Assembly (NCBI GenBank): GCA_944387095.1
Contig: CALXDP010000001.1
Span: 1 to 64,000 of the forward strand
DNA from: an uncultured Oscillospiraceae bacterium
Lineage (GTDB): Bacteria > Bacillota > Clostridia > Oscillospirales > Oscillospiraceae
Reading direction: 5' to 3'
Length of the DNA: 64,000 nt
The notes beneath the pieces are model-generated. The model was not told where the DNA came from, did not search any database, and worked only from the letters and a program-made list of their open reading frames with translations. A program made the translations under genes and the position numbers. Positions 33,385-41,449 of the stretch are shown one piece after another (position 1 is the stretch's first letter; the number at the start of each line of letters is the position of its first letter).

Positions 33385-34227
33385 TTATCCCTTTACCGCA
33401 CCGGCCACAACGCCCTTGATGATATATTTCTGTCCCACCAGGTATACCACGATGATGGGGAGGATGGCCAGCATGATACACGCCATCATGGGGCCCATCT
33501 CCACCCGTCCGTAGCTGCCCCGGAACATCTGGATCAGCATGGAGATGGTTTTGTAGTTTTCCAGATCCAGGATCAGGGTGGGCAGCAGGTAGTCATTCCA
33601 GATCCACATGGCCTCCAGCACCGCCACAGAGATCATAGTGGGGCGCAGCAGGGGGAATACGATGTAAAAATAGGTCTGAAGGGGACTGCAGCCGTCGATC
33701 AGGGAGGCCTCCTCCATGTCGATGGGCACGCTGCGCATGAACCCACAGAACATGAACACCGCCAGCCCCGCGCCGAAGCCCAGGTAGATGATCCACAGTA
33801 CCCAGGGGGTGTTCAGCTTCAGGGTATCCGCAATGGAGGACAGGGTGAACATCACCATCTGGAAGGGCACCACCATGGAAAAGGCGCACAGTAGGTAGAG
33901 CGCCTTGGTCACCTTGGTGTTCACCCGGGTGATGTACCAGGCGAACATGGAGCAGAAGATGAGGATGGCCAGCACGGACGTCACGGTGATAAACGTGGTG
34001 TAAAACAGGCTGGACAAGAAACCCTGGACGGAGATGGCGTTCTCATAGTTGGCCAGCCCCGCGAAGGTCTCCGCGGTGGGCAGCTCAAAGGCGGTGCTGG
34101 TGCTGATGGCGTTCTCCACCTTCAGGGAGTTCATGAGCACCATGAAGATGGGATACAGGTACAGCACGCACACAATGGTCATGACAACGCTCCACAGACA
34201 GTTGGCGCGCTGGGTCTTCCGTTTCAT
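33385..34227 (-). CDS. ABC sugar permease (MalG type)
   Basis: A 280-aa permease with six helices and the EAA loop MEEASLIDGCSPLQTYFYIV for ATPase contact. It matches the MalG/GanQ class of carbohydrate uptake (CUT1) transporters. GGGAGG 8 bp upstream of the ATG at 34227, which overlaps the stop of the MalF-type gene by 4 bp. No ATPase gene lies in the locus, so a shared MsmX/MalK-like ATPase encoded elsewhere is expected. Confidence 0.94.
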   Translation of the reverse strand: MKRKTQRANCLWSVVMTIVCVLYLYPIFMVLMNSLKVENAISTSTAFELPTAETFAGLANYENAISVQGFLSSLFYTTFITVTSVLAILIFCSMFAWYITRVNTKVTKALYLLCAFSMVVPFQMVMFTLSSIADTLKLNTPWVLWIIYLGFGAGLAVFMFCGFMRSVPIDMEEASLIDGCSPLQTYFYIVFPLLRPTMISVAVLEAMWIWNDYLLPTLILDLENYKTISMLIQMFRGSYGRVEMGPMMACIMLAILPIIVVYLVGQKYIIKGVVAGAVKG

Positions 34228-35075
34228 TGCTGGACCTCCCTTCTCCTGGTCAGGCGAAGCTGGACCAAGGCGATGACTACCACAATGGCGCAGAAGATGA
34301 CCGCCTTGGCCTGGCCGATGCCCCGCCACTGGGGCCCGGAGCGGCCGTAGAAGGTGTAGTAGATGTTGTAGGCCAGCAGCTCGCTCTGGTGGGCGGGCTG
34401 GCCGCCGGTGAGGGCCATGTTCTGGTCAAAGAGCTTAAAGCTGTTGGTGATGGTGAGAAACAGGCAGATGGTGATGGACGGCATGAGCATGGGCAGCTTG
34501 ACCCGCCAGAATGTCTGCCAGCGGGTGGCGCCGTCGATCTCTGCGGCCTCAACCAAGGTGTCCGGAATGCTCTGCAGGCCCGCCACATAGATGATCATCA
34601 TGTAGCCGATCTGCTGCCAGCACATGAGGATGACCAGGCCCCAGAAACCGGCGGTGGCGTCCAGGTTCAGCAGGGGCCTCTCCAACAGGCTCAGCACGCA
34701 GTTGAGCAGGATCTGCCAGATGTAGCCCAGCACGATGCCGCCGATGAGGTTGGGCATAAAGAACACCGTGCGGAAGATGTTCCGGCCCCGGATGGCTTTG
34801 GTCAGGATGAGCGCCACCACCAGGCCGCCCACGTTGATGGCAATGGTGGTGACCACCACGAAGGCGCAGTTATACCAGAAGGCGTGAGTGAAGGTGTTGT
34901 CGCTCAGCGCCCGGATAAAATTGGAGATCCCGTTGAAGGTGGCGTCCCGCACCGTGGTGAACTGACAGAAGGCCAGGTAGACCCCCTGGATGAACGGGAT
35001 GATGAAGCCGATGATGAACGCGGCCAGCGTGGGCAGCACGAAAATCGGCCAGTATCGCTTAATGGCTTTCTGCAC
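34224..35075 (-). CDS. ABC sugar permease (MalF type)
   Basis: A 283-aa CUT1 permease: N-terminal helix FVLPTLAAFIIGFIIPFIQG, EAA loop VEAAEIDGATRWQTFWRVKL. It pairs with the MalG-type protein. GTG start with GGGGGGA upstream. It follows the binding protein gene after about 140 bp containing GC-rich inverted sequence (GGGCACGCCCTGCCC and GCTGCCGGAG..CTCCGGCAGC, 35113-35177) that may trim or attenuate the transcript, so the binding protein is made in excess. Confidence 0.94.
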   Translation of the reverse strand: MQKAIKRYWPIFVLPTLAAFIIGFIIPFIQGVYLAFCQFTTVRDATFNGISNFIRALSDNTFTHAFWYNCAFVVVTTIAINVGGLVVALILTKAIRGRNIFRTVFFMPNLIGGIVLGYIWQILLNCVLSLLERPLLNLDATAGFWGLVILMCWQQIGYMMIIYVAGLQSIPDTLVEAAEIDGATRWQTFWRVKLPMLMPSITICLFLTITNSFKLFDQNMALTGGQPAHQSELLAYNIYYTFYGRSGPQWRGIGQAKAVIFCAIVVVIALVQLRLTRRREVQQ

Positions 35076-35148
35076 AGGCGATCCCCCCTATGAAAAAAGT
35101 AGTATCATCGCACCGTCCGGGCACGCCCTGCCCGGGCGGTGGTGGAAA

Positions 35149-35177
35149 AGGGGCTGCCGGAGCAACTCCGGCAGCCC
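35149..35177 (-). terminator. Intercistronic hairpin after the binding-protein gene
   Basis: GGGGCTGCCGGAG pairs with CTCCGGCAGCCCC around CAA, 38 bp past the stop codon, with no T-run. It is probably an mRNA-stabilising or partial termination stem, common after binding-protein genes. Confidence 0.65.
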
Positions 35178-35214
35178 CGAAAAGCAAGCGCGTTTTCCGT
35201 GCTTTCCGTCAGCC

Positions 35215-36594
35215 TCAGCCGTTGGCCAGCGCGTACTCAGCGGCCCAGTTGTCCACGAAGGCGCTGACCACGCTGTCCCAGTTGGCGTCGGTCTGGTCCG
35301 CAGCATAGACGGCCAGCGCGGAGCCAACCATGTTCTTCCACTCCTCAGAGGGCATGGTGGTGAAGTTCCAGGACACGGGGGTCTTGCCCTCGGCGGTCAT
35401 CTCGGCGTCCAGCTGGACAAACAGGTTGGCGGAGGCGGGAGCCTGCTGGAAGGGGATGGCGAAGCCCATACCAGCCTCTCCGGAGGGCATGGCGCCCTCG
35501 CCGCCGGTCATGGCCTGCAGGGCGGTCTCGTCGGTGACGCACCAGTACATGAAGTCCAGGGTGGCCTGGATGTCCTCCTCGCTGGCGTTCTTGTTCACGC
35601 ACCAGTAGTTCTCAGAGCCGGTGCACAGGCCCTGGTTGGCCTCGTCGCCCACCCCGAAATAAATGGGGATCATGGTCACCTCATCCTCGCTGAGCTTGCC
35701 CTCGCCCACTACGTTGGCAAACTCCCAGGAGCCGTTCTGATAGAACACGGCCTGGCCGGAGACGAACTCGTTCAGGGAGTCATTGGCGGTCTTGGCGGTG
35801 AGCTCGGCGGGGGAGCAGGTGGAGTTGTTGATGTACAGGTCCCACATCGCCCGGTAGTTGTCCAGATAGGTGCCCTCGATGGCGTCAGTGGAGGTGATGC
35901 CCCGATCCAGGTACTCAAAGTAGATGGGCAGGTTGGCCAGGTGGGTTTTAAAGCGCCAGTCGGAGGAGCTGTCCATGCCGGCGGAGGTGAAAGCAGCAAA
36001 GCCCAGCTCCGCGCTGCGGGCGGTGATATCCTCGGCCACAGCTTTCAGGTCCTCAAAGGACTGGATGTCTTCCACCGTATAGCCGGCCTCGTCCAGCAGG
36101 GTCTCATTGACGATGATACCGTAGGACTCGATGACGTAGGCAATGCCTGCCACACTGTCGCCGTCCTTCAGGGCGTAATCGTCGCTGGTCAGCTCACCGT
36201 AGATCTGGGAGCCGGACAGGTCATAGCAGTAGTCCCGCCAGTTGTTCAGACCCACGGGGCCGTTGACCTGGAACAGCGTAGGGGCGTCCGACTTGGCCAT
36301 CTCGCTGGTGAGCATGGTCTCATAGGTTCCGGAGGCAGCGGTCTGCACCGTGACGGGGATGCCGGTCTCCTCGGTGTAAATCTCCGCCAGTTCCTTCCAC
36401 TGGCCGTCCTGCTCCGGCTTGAAGTTCAGATAGTAGACCTGGCCGGCGGCTTCCCCCTCCCCACCGGACTGACTGGCCGGCATCTGGCTGTTATCGGGGG
36501 GCTGGCTGGACTCTCCGGTGCCACCACCGCAGCCGGCCAGCAGGGACAGGCCCATGGCGCAAGCAAGGCCCAATGCAAGCAGCTTCTTTTTCAT
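35215..36594 (-). CDS. Extracellular sugar-binding lipoprotein (MalE-like)
   Basis: A 459-aa solute-binding lipoprotein: lipobox SLLAGCGGG, Ser/Gln-rich tether, then family 1 binding protein with the repeated hinge-proximal pattern LADKTAN-like and aromatic residues suited to sugar stacking. GGAGGG precedes the ATG at 36594. First gene of the locus and directly behind a LacI-type operator, so it is the main regulated product. Ligand inferred as maltodextrin because malQ is in the same cluster. Confidence 0.92.
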   Translation of the reverse strand: MKKKLLALGLACAMGLSLLAGCGGGTGESSQPPDNSQMPASQSGGEGEAAGQVYYLNFKPEQDGQWKELAEIYTEETGIPVTVQTAASGTYETMLTSEMAKSDAPTLFQVNGPVGLNNWRDYCYDLSGSQIYGELTSDDYALKDGDSVAGIAYVIESYGIIVNETLLDEAGYTVEDIQSFEDLKAVAEDITARSAELGFAAFTSAGMDSSSDWRFKTHLANLPIYFEYLDRGITSTDAIEGTYLDNYRAMWDLYINNSTCSPAELTAKTANDSLNEFVSGQAVFYQNGSWEFANVVGEGKLSEDEVTMIPIYFGVGDEANQGLCTGSENYWCVNKNASEEDIQATLDFMYWCVTDETALQAMTGGEGAMPSGEAGMGFAIPFQQAPASANLFVQLDAEMTAEGKTPVSWNFTTMPSEEWKNMVGSALAVYAADQTDANWDSVVSAFVDNWAAEYALANG

Positions 36595-36649
36595 AAGATT
36601 CCCTCCTGAATTCATAGAATTTCGCATCCACACAGACACATCTAATCAT

Positions 36650-36663
36650 CGGAAACGTTTCCG
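36650..36663. promoter_or_regulatory. LacI-type operator 1
   Basis: Perfect palindrome CGGAAACGTTTCCG immediately downstream of the -10 of the binding-protein promoter, a position where a repressor blocks transcription. Confidence 0.8.
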
Positions 36664-36678
36664 CTTCCTCACACTTTC

Positions 36679-36706
36679 ATTATAGCTTTTTCCCTGTAAA
36701 ACACAA
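36679..36706 (-). promoter_or_regulatory. Promoter of the maltodextrin locus
   Basis: On the minus strand TTGTGT, 16 bp, TATAAT, about 90 bp before the binding-protein ATG. Confidence 0.7.
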
Positions 36707-36799
36707 TATATTTTTATATGTATCATGCAAAATCATCAAATATTACAATTCCATCCCCCGCTATCTTGGCAAAATGACGATCTTTCTATCCGGCAAGTC

Positions 36800-36813
36800 C
36801 GAAAACGTTTTCG
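36800..36813. promoter_or_regulatory. LacI-type operator 2
   Basis: Palindrome CGAAAACGTTTTCG, 150 bp from operator 1 and upstream of the promoter. The spacing would suit a repressor-mediated loop. Confidence 0.7.
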
Positions 36814-36867
36814 ATCCTATCCATACTTTCTCCGTCAATCGCTCCAGCGCTCCCTGCCCGCTACGAT

Positions 36868-37641
36868 TCATCCCTGATCAAACTCCGTCAGGCACAGATT
36901 GAGATCTACCGGCGTAGAGATTCCCGCCACCGACCCTTGGCTGGTATACTGCCACATGGCAAAGTGGTAGCGGAAGCTGGTTGCCTGCCAATCCTGGGTG
37001 TAGTGGGCCAGCCAGAAGGGCCATTCCATCAGCGCCTCCAGATTCAGCTCATCATATGCCTTGGATGGGCTGAAATAGACCATGGGCAGATACCCCTCCT
37101 GCTCTATGGTCTGGCAAAACGCCGCGGCGCAGGCGGTCTGGGTGGCGCCGTCCGTCTCCAAGGTTCTGGAGTCCTGGGCGCTCTGCCGCTCCCAGTCAAA
37201 GACCACCGGGTAGGCGATGTCATATCCCTCCAGATGTTCCAGCACGAACTGCGCCTCCTCCCGGGCCTCCTCCTGGCTCACCGCCTGGGAGAAGAAATAG
37301 ACCCCCACATCTAGCCCGGCGGCCAGGGCCCCTTCCATATTCCGGCGAAAACAGGCGTCCTCATACAGTCCGCCCTCGGTATATCCCCGGAACCCGAGGC
37401 GGATCATCGCAAAATCCACCCCGGCGGCCGCCACCTTCTCCCAGTCGATCTCCCCCTGATAGCTGGATACATCCACCCCCACATAGCTGGGGGCGTCCCC
37501 GGCATAGGTGAGGAAGCCGTCCGCCACTACAAAATGTTCAGCGGCGTAAGCGTTTTCGGGCACCGGGTCCACTTCGCCCGCCGTGCAGCCGAACAGCGCC
37601 AGCGCCAGCAGCAGGGCCATACAGATTTGTTTCCAGGACAT
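36868..37641 (-). CDS. GH25 lysozyme-like lipoprotein
   Basis: A 257-aa muramidase-family protein. Lipoprotein signal LLALALFGCTAG, then the GH25 barrel: VGVDVSSYQGEIDWEKV (first catalytic-site Asp), MIRLGFRGYTEGG, VGVYFFSQAVSQEEA, and the DxE pair in VVFDWERQ. It would cut the MurNAc-GlcNAc bond at the cell surface. GGGGAGGGGG precedes the ATG at 37641. Monocistronic; it lies after the feo terminator. Confidence 0.92.
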   Translation of the reverse strand: MSWKQICMALLLALALFGCTAGEVDPVPENAYAAEHFVVADGFLTYAGDAPSYVGVDVSSYQGEIDWEKVAAAGVDFAMIRLGFRGYTEGGLYEDACFRRNMEGALAAGLDVGVYFFSQAVSQEEAREEAQFVLEHLEGYDIAYPVVFDWERQSAQDSRTLETDGATQTACAAAFCQTIEQEGYLPMVYFSPSKAYDELNLEALMEWPFWLAHYTQDWQATSFRYHFAMWQYTSQGSVAGISTPVDLNLCLTEFDQG

Positions 37642-37680
37642 GAGCGCGCCCCCTCCCCGTTTTTGATAGCATAGCACAAA

Positions 37681-37714
37681 AAGAGCGGGTCCGCCAGCCG
37701 GCGGGCCCGCTCTT
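37681..37714 (-). terminator. feo operon terminator
   Basis: AAGAGCGGGTCCGCC pairs with GGCGGGCCCGCTCTT, with TTTTTG following on the minus strand. Confidence 0.88.
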
Positions 37715-37731
37715 AATCATATTTTAAATAT

Positions 37732-37857
37732 TCAGTGGCATCCGCTGCAGTGGCCGCAGTCTCCGCTGCACCCGCCGCTCTTTCTCTGCCGGATCCACCC
37801 GCGGATGGCCAGTGCCACAACCACAGCCAGGACTGCCACAACAATGACGGTTCCCAT
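37732..37857 (-). CDS. FeoB-associated Cys-rich membrane protein
   Basis: A 41-aa protein: one membrane helix (TVIVVAVLAVVVALAIRGW), a basic stretch, and a Cys/Gly-rich tail GGCSGDCGHCSGCH with four Cys and two His. This is the pattern of the FeoB-associated family (Pfam 12669), thought to assist ferrous iron uptake or play a FeoC-like role. It follows feoB by 26 bp and precedes the operon terminator. Confidence 0.88.
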   Translation of the reverse strand: MGTVIVVAVLAVVVALAIRGWIRQRKSGGCSGDCGHCSGCH

Positions 37858-37883
37858 CCTTTCACATCCTTTCCGGAGCCTCG

Positions 37884-40250
37884 TTACACCTTGGCCGCAT
37901 CCACGGCCCGCAGACTGCTTGTCTCCCCCCGGTAGCCCTTCCGGAACAGCAGGCAGGCCAGCCCCACCGCCAGGGCAATCGCGACCACCGTGAACAGGTT
38001 GAAGCTGACATCGCCGGTGATCAGCCCGCCGATCTGGTAGACGATCAGGGAGATCACATAGGCGAAGGCGCACATGTAGCCGATGGCGGCCAGGGTCCAC
38101 TTGGCGTTGTTCATCTCCCGCTTAATGGCGCCCATAGCGGCAAAACAGGGAGCACACAGCAGGTTGAAGATCATGAAGGAGTAGGCGCCGATCCCGGTGA
38201 AGGCCGCCCCAATGTTGGCCGTCAGGTTGCCCGGGTAGCACACACTCATGGTGGACACCACTTCCTCCTTGGCGATGAGACCAGTGATGGTGGCCACGGT
38301 GGCCTGCCAGGTGCCGAAGCCCAGGGGAGCGAAGATCCAGGCGATGGCATTTCCAATATTGGCCAGGATGGAGTGGTTGTTGTCTTCCACCATGCCGAAG
38401 GCGCCGTTCTCAAAGCCGAAGCCCTGGAGGAACCACAGCACGATGGTGGAGACCAGAATGACGGTACCGGCCCGCTTGATGAAGGACCAGCCCCGCTCCC
38501 ACATGGAGCGCAGCACGTTGCCCGGGTTGGGGGCGTGGTAGGCGGGCAGCTCCATAACAAAGGGGGCGGGCTCCCCGGCGAAGGCCTTGAACTTCTTCAG
38601 GACGATACCGGAGATCACCACCGCCGCCACGCCGATGAAGTAGGCGGAGGTGGCCACCAGGGGCGAGTGCCCGAACAGCGCCCCGGCAAACAGGGCGATG
38701 ATAGGCATCTTGGCCCCGCAGGGGATAAAGCCGGTGGTCATAATGGTCATCTTCCGGTCCCGGTCCTGCTCAATGGTCCGGGAGGCCATGATGCCGGGCA
38801 CACCGCAGCCGGTGGCCACCAGCATGGGGATGAAGGACTTGCCGGACAGCCCGAAGCGGCGGAAGATCCGATCCATGATAAAGGCGATGCGGGACATGTA
38901 GCCCACGTCCTCCAGAATGGCCAACAGCAGGAAGAGCACCAGCATCTGGGGCACGAAGCCCAGTACGGCGCCCACGCCGCCCACGACGCCATCCAGAACC
39001 AGGGAGGCCACCACCTCGTTGCAGCCGATGGCGGTCAGGCCGCTCTCAATGAGCACTGGGATGCCGGGCACCCACACGCCATATTCCGTGGGGTCGGGCT
39101 CGGGCACGGTGAGGGCCTCCTGATAGGCCTGCTCATTCACCTCCAGCACCGCGGTATCCCCTGTCTCGTCATCATACAGGTAGGCCTCAGCCTCTCCTGC
39201 CTCGTAGGCCTCGATGATGGCGGAGGCCTCCTCAAAGGCGCCGGAGGCCTCATCCCAAGCGTCGGCGTCCGCGGTGAAGGGAACAAACCACCCGTCCCCG
39301 AACAGACCATCGTTGGCCCAGTCCGTGAGGTGGGTGCCGATGGAAATGGTCCAGCCGCCCATGGCGATGGAGTACACCAGGGCCATGACCACCACGAAGA
39401 TGGGCAGAGCGGCGATCCGGTTGGTCACCACCCGGTCGATCTTGTCGGACAGAGACAGCCCGGCGCGTTTTTTCTTCACACAGGCAGCCACAGTCTTGGC
39501 GATGTACTCGTACCGCTCATTGGTGATGATGGACTCCGCATCGTCATCCAGGGCGGTCTCACAGTCGGCGATGGCCTGCTCCACCTGCCCCTTTACATCG
39601 GCGGACAGGGTCAGCTTGCCCATCACCTGGCCGTCCCGCTCAAACACCTTGACGGCATACCACCGCTCCATCCCCTGGGGGAACGCAGCGCCCAGCGCCG
39701 CCTGAATGGCGTCCAGCGCCTCCTCCACCGGTGGGGAATAGGGTAGGGGCTTGGGTCCGCTTCCGCTGTGCGGGCCTTTCGCCGCGGCGATGAGCCGCTC
39801 CAGCCCCTCCCCCTTCAGGGCGGACACCTCCACCACTGGGCAGCCCAGGGCCTTGGACAGCTTGGCCGCGTCGATGCTGTCCCCGTTCTTGCGCACCAGA
39901 TCCATCATGTTCAGGGCCACCACCACGGGAATGCCCATCTCCATGAGCTGGGTGGTGAGGTACAGATTGCGCTCGATGTTGGTGGCGTCCACAATGTTGA
40001 TGATGCCGTCGGGCCGCTCACCCACCAGGTACTCCCGGGCCACCACTTCCTCCAGGGTATAGGGAGACAGGGAGTAGATGCCGGGCAGATCGGTGAGTGT
40101 GACCTCCTTGTCACTCTTCAGCCGGCCTTCCTTCTTCTCTACCGTCACGCCCGGCCAGTTGCCCACCCGCTGGTTCGCGCCAGTCAGGGCATTGAACATA
40201 GTTGTCTTGCCGGAGTTGGGGTTGCCGGCAAGGGCCAGTCTGATCGACAT
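37884..40250 (-). CDS. feoB: Ferrous iron transporter B
   Basis: A 788-aa FeoB. The N-terminal GTPase domain has G1 GNPNSGKTT, G3 DLPGIYSLS, G4 NMMD and G5 VSALKGEG. A helical GDI domain follows, then the polytopic membrane part with two Gate regions (GCGVPGIMASRT, CGAKMPIIALF). A roughly 100-aa acidic extracytoplasmic insertion lies between the first and second helices (about 325-395). GGGGAGGAGG precedes the ATG. It imports Fe2+ in anaerobes. A DtxR-type site lies between feoA and feoB. Confidence 0.97.
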   Translation of the reverse strand: MSIRLALAGNPNSGKTTMFNALTGANQRVGNWPGVTVEKKEGRLKSDKEVTLTDLPGIYSLSPYTLEEVVAREYLVGERPDGIINIVDATNIERNLYLTTQLMEMGIPVVVALNMMDLVRKNGDSIDAAKLSKALGCPVVEVSALKGEGLERLIAAAKGPHSGSGPKPLPYSPPVEEALDAIQAALGAAFPQGMERWYAVKVFERDGQVMGKLTLSADVKGQVEQAIADCETALDDDAESIITNERYEYIAKTVAACVKKKRAGLSLSDKIDRVVTNRIAALPIFVVVMALVYSIAMGGWTISIGTHLTDWANDGLFGDGWFVPFTADADAWDEASGAFEEASAIIEAYEAGEAEAYLYDDETGDTAVLEVNEQAYQEALTVPEPDPTEYGVWVPGIPVLIESGLTAIGCNEVVASLVLDGVVGGVGAVLGFVPQMLVLFLLLAILEDVGYMSRIAFIMDRIFRRFGLSGKSFIPMLVATGCGVPGIMASRTIEQDRDRKMTIMTTGFIPCGAKMPIIALFAGALFGHSPLVATSAYFIGVAAVVISGIVLKKFKAFAGEPAPFVMELPAYHAPNPGNVLRSMWERGWSFIKRAGTVILVSTIVLWFLQGFGFENGAFGMVEDNNHSILANIGNAIAWIFAPLGFGTWQATVATITGLIAKEEVVSTMSVCYPGNLTANIGAAFTGIGAYSFMIFNLLCAPCFAAMGAIKREMNNAKWTLAAIGYMCAFAYVISLIVYQIGGLITGDVSFNLFTVVAIALAVGLACLLFRKGYRGETSSLRAVDAAKV

Positions 40251-40273
40251 TTTGAAATTCCTCCTCCCCAGGG

Positions 40274-40289
40274 GTTAGTATTCGCTAAC
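40274..40289. promoter_or_regulatory. DtxR-type operator inside the feo operon
   Basis: GTTAG-TATTCG-CTAAC within the longer inverted repeat CAGGGGTTAG..CTAACCCCTG (40269-40294), 19 bp before feoB. It has the same half-sites and spacing as the operator at the operon promoter. Confidence 0.6.
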
Positions 40290-40348
40290 CCCTGTTGAAA
40301 ATAACAGGCGCCCGCAGGCGCCGGTTGCCCGCCAGGGGCAGGGGCGCG

Positions 40349-40570
40349 TCAGGCCACCTCGATACAGTCCGCGTCCCCCTTGCGGATGGACAGCTCATAG
40401 CCCCGGATGGTGATCTCCACCGGGTCTCCCAAGGGGGCCACCTTGCGCACGTAGATACTGGTGCCCCGGGTGATCCCCATATCCATGATGCGCCGGCGCA
40501 GCGCCCCTTCGCCATGGAGCTTGACCACAGAAACAGTTTCCCCCACTTTGACGTCACGCAGCGTTCTCAA
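40349..40570 (-). CDS. feoA: FeoA-family protein
   Basis: A 73-aa SH3-like FeoA: TLRDVKVGETVSVVKLHGEG, RRRIMDMGITRGTSI, EITIRGYELSIRKGDADCIE. It is a small cytoplasmic partner of FeoB. No ATG fits; the TTG at 40570 has AGGAGG 9 bp upstream and gives the usual FeoA N-terminus. The GTG at 40591 would place the ribosome site inside the gene. Second of two feoA genes in the operon. Confidence 0.88.
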   Translation of the reverse strand: MRTLRDVKVGETVSVVKLHGEGALRRRIMDMGITRGTSIYVRKVAPLGDPVEITIRGYELSIRKGDADCIEVA

Positions 40571-40615
40571 TCTGCTTCGCCTCCTCTCCACATTTCCCTT
40601 GTCCGGCAGGAACGG

Positions 40616-40825
40616 TCAAACCATGATTCGGCCGGCCATCCCGCGGCTGAGCGCGATGCGGGTCCCCTTGACCTTGACGATCAGGTTTCCCCCAATCTCA
40701 TTGACCACGGAAACGGTTCCGCCCTCCACAAACCCCAGGCTCTTCAAAAAGGTCCGGACCTCGTCCTTACCGGTGATCTTCTTCACCGTACCCTCCTGAC
40801 CGTTGGTCAGCATCGTCAGCGGCAT
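40616..40825 (-). CDS. feoA: FeoA-family protein (first copy)
   Basis: A 69-aa SH3-like protein: TNGQEGTVKKITGKDEVRTF, SLGFVEGGTVSVVNEIGGNL, IALSRGMAGRIMV. Tandem FeoA genes before feoB are common in clostridia. GGAGG precedes the ATG. First gene of the feo operon, 51 bp from the -10. Confidence 0.92.
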   Translation of the reverse strand: MPLTMLTNGQEGTVKKITGKDEVRTFLKSLGFVEGGTVSVVNEIGGNLIVKVKGTRIALSRGMAGRIMV

Positions 40826-40853
40826 AATGGTGATTCCTCCGTTCTGTCTGCCA

Positions 40854-40869
40854 GTTAGCCTTTCCTAAC
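40854..40869. promoter_or_regulatory. DtxR-type operator at the feo promoter
   Basis: GTTAG-CCTTTC-CTAAC, just downstream of the -10. It fits the half-site style of DtxR/IdeR boxes, and a DtxR-family gene is divergent 105 bp away. Confidence 0.75.
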
Positions 40870-40875
40870 ATCCAA

Positions 40876-40904
40876 AGTTTAGCACTGTCGCCCAGGGTTG
40901 TCAA
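40876..40904 (-). promoter_or_regulatory. feo operon promoter
   Basis: On the minus strand perfect TTGACA, 17 bp, TAAACT. A degenerate third operator (GGTTGTCAATAGCTAACC) overlaps the -35. Confidence 0.88.
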
Positions 40905-40928
40905 TAGCTAACCACCAATTTTTTAGGA

Positions 40929-40957
40929 TTGTCATTCCCCGAAAAATATGTTATCAT
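40929..40957 (+). promoter_or_regulatory. Promoter of the DtxR-family gene
   Basis: TTGTCA, 17 bp, TATCAT, ending 17 bp before the ATG, so the leader is very short. It is back to back with the feo promoter. Confidence 0.7.
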
Positions 40958-40973
40958 TTCCACAGGTGATTTT

Positions 40974-41354
40974 ATGCAGATTCATGAATCCGGAGAAAAC
41001 TATCTGGAGGCCATCCTGGTCCTGAGTGAAAAAGGCCCTGTGCGGTCCATCGATGTGGCGCAGCACCTGGGATTCTCCAAGCCCAGCGTCAGCCGCGCCA
41101 TGAGCCTGCTGCGGGAGAACGGCTATGTGGTCATGGATGATATCGGCCTGCTCACCCTGACCCCGGCGGGGATGGAGGTGGCCTCCCGCATCTATGAACG
41201 CCACCGCCTGCTCACCCAGTGGCTGATCCAACTGGGGGTGGACCCCAAGATCGCGGCAGAGGACGCGTGCAAGATCGAGCACGACCTGAGCCCCGAGACC
41301 TTTGAGGCCCTGAAGCGCCACAGCGGGTGGGTCGGCGGGGACCTTCCCAAATAG
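40974..41354 (+). CDS. DtxR-family iron-dependent repressor
   Basis: A 126-aa two-domain regulator without the SH3-like third domain. The winged helix is IDVAQHLGFSKPSVSRAMSL. The dimerisation/metal domain has YERHRLLTQWL and ACKIEHDLS, the latter carrying the C-x2-E-H ligands of DtxR/IdeR rather than the Glu found in MntR, which points to Fe2+ sensing. AGGTGA precedes the ATG. It is divergent from the feo operon and its likely target sites lie in the shared region. Confidence 0.92.
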   Translation: MQIHESGENYLEAILVLSEKGPVRSIDVAQHLGFSKPSVSRAMSLLRENGYVVMDDIGLLTLTPAGMEVASRIYERHRLLTQWLIQLGVDPKIAAEDACKIEHDLSPETFEALKRHSGWVGGDLPK

Positions 41355-41365
41355 TGCCTCATCCA

Positions 41366-41402
41366 AAAACAGAGGAAGCGCCCCGGCGCTCCCTCTGTTT
41401 TC
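41366..41402 (+). terminator. Terminator of the DtxR-family gene
   Basis: AAACAGAGGaAGCGCC pairs with GGCGCTCCCTCTGTTT (one unpaired base), followed by TCTTCC. Confidence 0.75.
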
Positions 41403-41449
41403 TTCCGCGCCAAAGCTTCCCCGCATTTCCCATCAGGCAGGTGATACCC

